64,000 bases of DNA from Branchiostoma floridae (lineage: Eukaryota > Chordata > Leptocardii > Amphioxiformes > Branchiostomatidae). How positions within the stretch are numbered: the stretch's first letter is position 1; each line of letters begins with the position of its first letter. This document shows positions 63,901 through 64,000 of the stretch, in pieces. The notes under the pieces are model-generated. The model had not been told where the DNA came from. It made no database searches and saw only the letters and a list, made by a program, of their open reading frames with translations. Location of the stretch: NCBI RefSeq assembly GCF_000003815.2, contig NC_049983.1, positions 20,705,739 through 20,769,738 of the forward strand, written 5' to 3'. The position numbers and the translations under genes are program-made.

Positions 63901-64000
63901 GAAGCCTTTGCCATTGTTCCTGTCCCTGCCAACGAGGTCAGAGACCTGGACTTTGCCAATGACGCCTGCAAGGTGATGCAGGACATAGCTAGCAAACTAG
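15885..64000 (+). CDS. ITPR: Inositol 1,4,5-trisphosphate receptor, N-terminal part (partial)
   Basis: ITPR is the tetrameric ER calcium-release channel gated by IP3. Twelve coding exons (15885-15973, 16392-16462, 41108-41223, 57961-58047, 58397-58555, 59165-59262, 60242-60325, 60900-61021, 61517-61637, 62313-62473, 63554-63653, 63871-64000) give about 446 codons. They cover the suppressor domain and the beta-trefoil half of the IP3-binding core. Diagnostic stretches: [139 protein letters not shown]. The IP3-contacting Arg265 and Arg269 are kept. Exon 6 lacks one base against the expected frame. The splicing SI segment region is short. Channel and regulatory domains lie beyond the right edge. 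Invertebrate ITPR is usually the single counterpart of vertebrate ITPR1-3. Confidence 0.95.
16392..16462 (+). CDS. ITPR: ITPR exon 2
   Basis: It encodes [19 protein letters not shown] then KKFR. The acceptor is CCTGTCCAG. The donor CGAG|GTGTGTG is weak and runs into a GT-rich tract. Confidence 0.92.
16463..19734 (+). other. ITPR intron 2, left part, nothing recognised
   Basis: Only short chance ORFs occur, with a GT-rich tract just after the exon 2 donor. No exon, RNA gene or clear repeat boundary could be supported. Confidence 0.5.
19735..23300 (-). mobile_element. Non-LTR retrotransposon (CR1/L2-like group) in ITPR intron 2
   Basis: The element lies antisense to ITPR. It carries one intact long ORF (20086-23202) and about 350 bp of 3' sequence with AATAAA-like signals and a terminal ATC-rich tail (AAATCAAATCAAAATCAA). 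The 5' limit near 23300 is uncertain; no ORF1 was seen and no target duplication was found by eye. Clade assignment is from the style of the protein only. Confidence 0.75.
20086..23202 (-). CDS. Endonuclease/reverse transcriptase of LINE, intact 1038 aa
   Basis: An N-terminal acidic leader is followed by an APE-type endonuclease with [27 protein letters not shown] and SDHLP. The reverse transcriptase follows, with [58 protein letters not shown] and the catalytic FADD at plus-strand 20914-20925 (about residue 760). The C-terminal part ([23 protein letters not shown]) is typical of CR1/Jockey-group elements. It reads without a stop or frameshift, unusual for an intronic LINE copy and suggesting recent insertion. 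Its product would copy element RNA at a nicked target site. Confidence 0.92.
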   Translation of the reverse strand: MSNTSTQTDDLNSTPYNFEDDNLIFNPFMLDSDKESNFTDSWDPDVNFYGNFLDTNTNTPCVNYSEDQFNSMCLKSGHNTNAFSALHLNIRSLPRNFDNFTHYLSTLNHDFSIIGLSETWLTQSTFQLYDFPNYTSVHRCRSNRVGGGVSLFIRENLEFVQRDDLTIHSHEGNVESIFIELPVSSSPTRKNMILGCVYRPPDTDIKDFTSHLATTLDTISKEGKTCFLLGDFNKDLLKNERHTLTTDFLNMLFSCCMYPTITKPTRITDKSATLIDNILTNSLSESYTSGTLVTDISDHLPIFYIMKCKPDVSKTNSTKRRLRKFTSSNITKFKNQLADVTWDKLYNYSNTNDAYSHFIQVITSLFEECFPIVTHSERNVEKNKPWFTPALHKSSIKKNKLYKKYVKNPNPTSFQTYKTYRNKFNTLIRLSKRNHYHKKFKETTDNIRTTWKLINELLNKKKKSNVLPSKLCDDTYEISNPQDIVDAFNNFFVNIGPSLAKKIDKTDCSPLSFINNVYPSYSFFETPTVSEVQNIICNLKNSAPGNDELSTFLIKQVSSSILEPLTYILKLSLETGMVPNDLKIAKVIPLFKSGNTCLLSNYRPISVLPVFSKVLEKLVYKRILQHLEDNNILHEHQYGFRKHHSTYMTLLKLVDKITSALEKNEFTIGVFLDLSKAFDTVNHKILLEKLNCYGFQGYVLTWLKDYLSNRKQYVSNNTYSSDTRSISCGVPQGSILGPLLFLIYINDLANVSDELYALLFADDTNLFSSHSDLGILVSKMNRELDKVNKWFQINKLSLNVKKTNFIIFAGKKKYNKENVKIAINNTPINQVTHTCFLGVTIDDKLTWKKHIDLICKKIYKNIGIVRKIATLLSSKTYMILYYSLLYPYLAYCNIVWASTYSTSLKPLLLLQKRFVRIVSNVSYTFPSASLFRNLKVLTIYDVNKLQSCLFVHKTINSSCISKQFQNLFHHNSDHHQYHTRQSNHLKQIQVKTQQRKFSMLFRCPQIWNSLNETLHLSHSPSIFKNLLKKSLLDNQTFN
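23301..26554 (+). other. ITPR intron 2, nothing recognised
   Basis: AT-rich intronic sequence with only chance ORFs. No repeat ends or RNA genes could be supported. Confidence 0.5.
26555..26676. mobile_element. TA-flanked MITE (CAGTCAAACC family), diverged copy
   Basis: The ends are TAGTCTAACCTGTATAAG and, at the right, AAAGGTTTGACTA, imperfect inverted repeats with TA at both edges. The inside contains GCGGTCACCTGTCCATAGTG, like the family copy at 29383-29568. Confidence 0.5.
27278..28584. mobile_element. Non-autonomous hAT-like transposon
   Basis: The 1307-bp element opens CAGGGCTCGTGACTGCGAC and its reverse-complemented right end opens CAGGGCTCCAGACTAAC. TTATAAG flanks both sides (27271-27277 and 28585-28591), 7 identical bases of an expected 8-bp hAT duplication. 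A subterminal hairpin GCGCTCCTAAGTTTTAGGAG, followed by TTAGGAGCGC, lies at 28519-28548. No transposase ORF survives. A TCTCGCG-rich promoter-like stretch sits at about 27470-27530. Confidence 0.72.
27504..27520. promoter_or_regulatory. TCTCGCG-CGCGAGA palindrome inside hAT-like element
   Basis: TCTCGCGAATCGCGAGA is an interrupted palindrome close to the known TCTCGCGAGA core-promoter element. Further TCTCGCG/TCTCGC copies precede it. It may be the relic promoter of the parent transposon. Confidence 0.35.
28592..29382 (+). other. ITPR intron 2, nothing recognised
   Basis: AT-rich sequence between the hAT-like element and the TA MITE. Nothing could be identified. Confidence 0.5.
29383..29568. 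mobile_element. TA-flanked MITE (CAGTCAAACC family), fullest copy
   Basis: The 186-bp element begins ACAGTCAAACCTC and ends CCGGTTTGACTGT, inverted at the tips. Subterminal TGACCACCTC and, inverted, GAGTGGTC are shared. TA precedes the left tip; the right tip is followed by TG, a decayed TA. This is consistent with Tc1/mariner-type mobilisation. Confidence 0.6.
29951..30050 (+). repeat. Dispersed repeat, copy 1
   Basis: It starts GAATGTAAGTTCATCTG and continues through ATAAAGCACTTACC to ACAAGCA. It aligns along its length with 62005-62088. The family is unknown. Confidence 0.55.
30051..33159 (+). other. ITPR intron 2, nothing recognised
   Basis: No gene or repeat could be supported in this AT-rich stretch. 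Confidence 0.5.
33160..33445 (+). pseudogene. 3' relic of a CR1-like LINE
   Basis: About 64 codons remain ([20 protein letters not shown], then [20 protein letters not shown]), typical of the extreme C-terminus of CR1/Jockey-type reverse transcriptases. A GC-richer 3' UTR follows and the tail is (GATACA)n near 33425-33441. The 5' part is missing. Confidence 0.65.
33446..36717 (+). other. ITPR intron 2, nothing recognised
   Basis: Only chance ORFs occur. No repeat boundary, RNA gene or conserved exon was seen. Confidence 0.5.
36718..37425. repeat. 33-bp minisatellite with higher-order structure
   Basis: About 20 imperfect copies of a 33-bp unit, consensus near tccatggtgctgattgtgag followed by gcctgtggttctg. 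A block of about 8 units is duplicated with an offset of 265 bp: 36921 onward recurs at 37186 onward, including the variant ccaacaatgctgattattag. Because 33 is a multiple of 3, several frames on both strands stay open by chance. Confidence 0.85.
37581..37772. repeat. Left 10-bp satellite arm
   Basis: Tandem AAAAGGAACG units with two AATG variants give way to shorter AAAAGGACG-type units and run into the assembly gap. The array length is therefore a minimum. Confidence 0.9.
37773..38008. other. Assembly gap (236 N)
   Basis: A run of N follows directly on the satellite arm, as expected where a tandem array breaks assembly. Confidence 0.99.
38754..38785 (+). promoter_or_regulatory. Octamer plus TATA-like block inside Foldback-like element
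   Basis: ATTTGCAT, the octamer motif, is followed about 25 bp later by GAATAAAAGCC, a TATA-like box. The spacing suits a pol II core promoter such as a histone or snRNA gene, but no gene follows. It could be chance or a captured promoter. Confidence 0.25.
39081..39160. repeat. Right 10-bp satellite arm
   Basis: Eight tandem GTTCCTTTTC units, the reverse complement of the left arm, immediately followed by the tip GCACTTTCGGTACACC. Confidence 0.92.
39186..39876 (+). other. ITPR intron 2, nothing recognised
   Basis: Sequence between the Foldback-like and hAT-like elements. Nothing could be identified. Confidence 0.5.
39877..40220. mobile_element. Short hAT-like MITE with subterminal GCAGGTA repeats
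   Basis: The 344-bp element begins CAGGGCTCGAAATACC and its right end, reverse-complemented, begins CAGGCCTCGAAATACC. TGCAGGTA or its complement TACCTGCA occurs at least six times inside both ends, as in hAT elements where transposase binds subterminal repeats. Flanks share only ATAAT, so the 8-bp duplication is not proven. Confidence 0.65.
40600..41028 (+). repeat. Tandem duplication of about 229 bp upstream of ITPR exon 3
   Basis: 40600-40800 and 40829-41028 align along their length, starting gttgatatgataac. The best preserved part is the run from cctctatgccacttaga to ttgttgattacagca, with two or three mismatches. The second copy ends about 80 bp before exon 3. Confidence 0.85.
41108..41223 (+). 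CDS. ITPR: ITPR exon 3
   Basis: It encodes [19 protein letters not shown] and ends VLLKKLQ. It follows the 24.6-kb intron 2. The acceptor is TTTTGTAG and the donor CAG|GTGAGT. Confidence 0.93.
41224..44029 (+). other. ITPR intron 3, left part, nothing recognised
   Basis: AT-rich intronic sequence with only chance ORFs. Confidence 0.5.
44030..44670 (+). mobile_element. TTAA-type MITE, older copy
   Basis: It aligns throughout with 62779-63431. Shared runs include tgacctagattgacc, gtggatgattaaaaaac, agtactagaattttcttt and ttggtcttgt, ending aaataaactgg. The right edge is TTAA (44667-44670); the left edge is decayed. Confidence 0.65.
44671..45930 (+). other. ITPR intron 3, nothing recognised
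   Basis: No supportable feature. An hAT-like tip CAGGGCTC occurs near 45325 without a matching right end. Confidence 0.45.
45931..46140. repeat. Tandem imperfect palindromes, 88-89 bp period
   Basis: Units start at 45931, 46020 and 46108 (third incomplete). Each unit is a palindrome: gtcttatgatttcaatcaag near the left is inverted as cttaattaaaatcttaagac, followed by a spacer ttggacccatagtat-like. Confidence 0.8.
46141..48470 (+). other. ITPR intron 3, nothing recognised
   Basis: AT-rich sequence with only chance ORFs. Confidence 0.5.
48471..48682. mobile_element. Palindromic MITE rich in TTCGCGG motifs
   Basis: The left end CACTGTAAATGCATTTAAG is mirrored at the right by TTTCTGCATTTACAGTA. 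TTCGCGG or CCGCGAA repeats occur in both arms, making most of the 212 bp self-complementary. No coding capacity. The target duplication could not be settled. Confidence 0.65.
48683..51348 (+). other. ITPR intron 3, nothing recognised
   Basis: Intronic sequence up to the RTE-like insertion. Nothing was identified. Confidence 0.5.
51364..52785 (-). mobile_element. 5'-truncated RTE-like LINE with 15-bp target duplication
   Basis: CTTATTCATTTTCAC occurs at both edges (51349-51363 and 52786-52800). Between them, on the minus strand, the 3' half of a reverse transcriptase is open, then a very short 3' end with (TGAG)n, typical of RTE-like elements. The 5' truncation cuts into the reverse transcriptase just before [14 protein letters not shown]. 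Confidence 0.88.
51390..52785 (-). pseudogene. RTE-like reverse transcriptase 3' half with embedded PHD-type finger
   Basis: The frame is open from the truncation point (52785) to the stop at 51390, over 460 codons, and has no complete N-terminus. Reverse transcriptase motifs are [42 protein letters not shown] and catalytic YADD (52356-52367). After [12 protein letters not shown] comes a zinc-finger block (52196-52065) with spacing C-x2-C-x10-C-x2-C-x4-H-x2-C-x14-C-x2-C, the PHD pattern. The thumb and C-terminal region follow ([41 protein letters not shown]). The endonuclease is lost by truncation, so this copy cannot move by itself. Confidence 0.88.
52801..57581 (+). other. ITPR intron 3, right part, nothing recognised
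   Basis: Only chance ORFs. At about 54106 TAGCCTGGATACCAGACCCC, the tip of the element type found around 11142-12790, is present without a matching partner. Confidence 0.45.
57582..57890 (+). repeat. Direct repeat pair of about 65 bp
   Basis: The segment starting gacaatatactaagcccatg (57586 area) recurs from about 57819 as gacaatatacaaagcccatg, both continuing gagttagaagtcaacac and ending in catccagttttt- or tatccagttttt-like sequence. The interval between holds a small retroposed insertion. Confidence 0.75.
57737..57805 (+). mobile_element. 69-bp retroposed LINE/SINE tail with 13-bp target duplication
   Basis: AATCTCCTCATCA flanks it on both sides (57724-57736 and 57806-57818). The insert contains a hairpin ACGACCACTGTGGTCGTGG and ends gagtgagggagtg, a decayed (GAGT)n tail like the RTE-like element at 51364. 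It looks like an extreme 5'-truncated copy. Confidence 0.7.
57961..58047 (+). CDS. ITPR: ITPR exon 4
   Basis: Twenty-nine codons, [19 protein letters not shown] then [10 protein letters not shown]. It follows the 16.7-kb intron 3. The acceptor is TTAACTGCAG and the donor CAG|GTAAGA. Confidence 0.93.
58397..58555 (+). CDS. ITPR: ITPR exon 5
   Basis: Fifty-three codons including [17 protein letters not shown] and [19 protein letters not shown], the MIR-like trefoil core of the suppressor domain. The donor is AAT|GTAAGT. Confidence 0.94.
58556..59164 (+). other. ITPR intron 5, nothing recognised
   Basis: Intron between exons 5 and 6; no feature could be supported. Confidence 0.6.
59165..59262 (+). 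CDS. ITPR: ITPR exon 6 with 1-bp deletion
   Basis: It encodes [20 protein letters not shown] then SNYELV. After GTG 59240-59242 one G is missing relative to the expected ELVDNPGCKE, so the read frame becomes TTLVVK. The exon is 98 nt where 99 is expected, and neighbouring exons join only if the base is present. An assembly gap starts 45 bp later, so a sequencing or assembly error is likeliest. Confidence 0.85.
59263..60241 (+). other. ITPR intron 6 with assembly gap
   Basis: It contains 177 N at 59308-59484 directly downstream of the frameshifted exon 6. The remainder shows nothing recognisable. Confidence 0.7.
59308..59484. other. Assembly gap (177 N)
   Basis: A run of N, 45 bp after the exon 6 donor. 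Confidence 0.99.
60242..60325 (+). CDS. ITPR: ITPR exon 7
   Basis: Twenty-eight codons, [18 protein letters not shown] then ENIDDVLKG, equal in length to the human segment VNSVNCNTSWKIVLFMKW. The donor is GGA|GTGAGT. Confidence 0.92.
60326..60899 (+). other. ITPR intron 7, nothing recognised
   Basis: Intron between exons 7 and 8; no feature could be supported. Confidence 0.6.
60900..61021 (+). CDS. ITPR: ITPR exon 8 (start of IP3-binding core)
   Basis: It encodes [19 protein letters not shown] and [14 protein letters not shown]. The human IP3-binding loop is R265-T-T-G-R269; here it is R-V-T-A-R. The donor is AAG|GTATGG, phase 2. Confidence 0.93.
61022..61516 (+). other. ITPR intron 8, nothing recognised
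   Basis: Intron between exons 8 and 9; the reading frame from exon 8 stays open briefly past the donor but has no homology to ITPR. Confidence 0.6.
61517..61637 (+). CDS. ITPR: ITPR exon 9
   Basis: It encodes [31 protein letters not shown] and GTYLAAE. The acceptor is CTCTCCCAG and the donor GAG|GTACAC. Confidence 0.94.
62005..62088 (+). repeat. Dispersed repeat, copy 2
   Basis: It aligns with 29951-30050 from GAATGTAAGTTCATCTG to ATAAAGCGCTTACC and ACAAGCA. It lies in ITPR intron 9. Confidence 0.55.
62313..62473 (+). CDS. ITPR: ITPR exon 10
   Basis: It encodes [39 protein letters not shown] and [14 protein letters not shown]. The stretch after AAE is shorter and different from the vertebrate SI splice segment. 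Confidence 0.93.
62779..63431 (+). mobile_element. TTAA-type MITE, younger copy
   Basis: TTAA flanks both sides (62775-62778 and 63432-63435). The tips are inverted: left CGGTGCACACCCCAGTT, right (reverse complement) GGGGGCACACACCAGTT. The 653-bp body has no transposase ORF. TTAA targets point to piggyBac or Kolobok-type mobilisation. It lies in ITPR intron 10 and aligns with 44030-44670. Confidence 0.75.
63554..63653 (+). CDS. ITPR: ITPR exon 11
   Basis: It encodes [20 protein letters not shown] and [10 protein letters not shown], almost identical to vertebrate ITPR. The acceptor is GTCTTCAG and the donor AAG|GTACGA. Confidence 0.94.
63871..64000 (+). CDS. ITPR: ITPR exon 12 (cut by window end)
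   Basis: It encodes [19 protein letters not shown] then [16 protein letters not shown] and SKL. It is open at the right edge of the window. Confidence 0.93.

Overview
The window is animal nuclear DNA and most likely comes from a cephalochordate (amphioxus, Branchiostoma). The evidence is short protein-coding exons with GT-AG introns, an intron-bearing tRNA-Tyr, chordate-like gene content, and a dense load of LINEs and small terminal-inverted-repeat elements. The species assignment is inference from gene similarity and repeat style; no search was run. Two assembly gaps (37773-38008 and 59308-59484) show this is a draft assembly.

Layout from left to right. (1) 1-6700, minus strand: the 5' half of a dystroglycan (DAG1) gene. 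It has two coding exons (2630-2974 and 189-2415), two probable non-coding 5' exons, and it runs off the left edge inside the mucin region. (2) 7366-8707, plus strand: a complete two-exon SET-domain lysine methyltransferase, orthologous to the SET half of primate SETMAR and lacking any transposase. (3) 9632-14976, minus strand: a complete nine-exon SUMF1 (formylglycine-generating enzyme, about 390 aa). Its 3' end meets that of SETMAR tail to tail near 8730. (4) 15146-15232, minus strand: tRNA-Tyr(GTA) with a 14-nt intron, sitting in the head-to-head promoter interval. (5) 15885-64000, plus strand: the first 12 coding exons (about 446 codons) of an inositol 1,4,5-trisphosphate receptor (ITPR), which runs off the right edge. 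Its introns 2 (24.6 kb) and 3 (16.7 kb) fill most of the window.

The order and orientation SETMAR(+) - SUMF1(-) - ITPR(+) is the same as I know it from human 3p26, so this looks like an ancient chordate gene block. The genes do not form one pathway: dystroglycan is a cell-surface matrix receptor, SETMAR a histone methyltransferase, SUMF1 an ER enzyme that activates sulfatases, and ITPR an ER calcium-release channel.

The introns hold most of the unusual structure. There is a LINE with an intact 1038-aa endonuclease/reverse transcriptase ORF (20086-23202). A 5'-truncated RTE-like LINE has a PHD-type zinc finger embedded after its reverse-transcriptase palm and a 15-bp target duplication (51364-52785). 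A Foldback-like element has inverted termini built of a 10-bp satellite and a 9-bp target duplication (37563-39176). Other elements include a Harbinger-like element with a TAA duplication (11226-12767), two hAT-like elements, two copies of a TTAA-flanked MITE, a TA-flanked MITE family, a 33-bp minisatellite with higher-order structure, and several local duplications. No CRISPR, operon or prokaryotic features are present.
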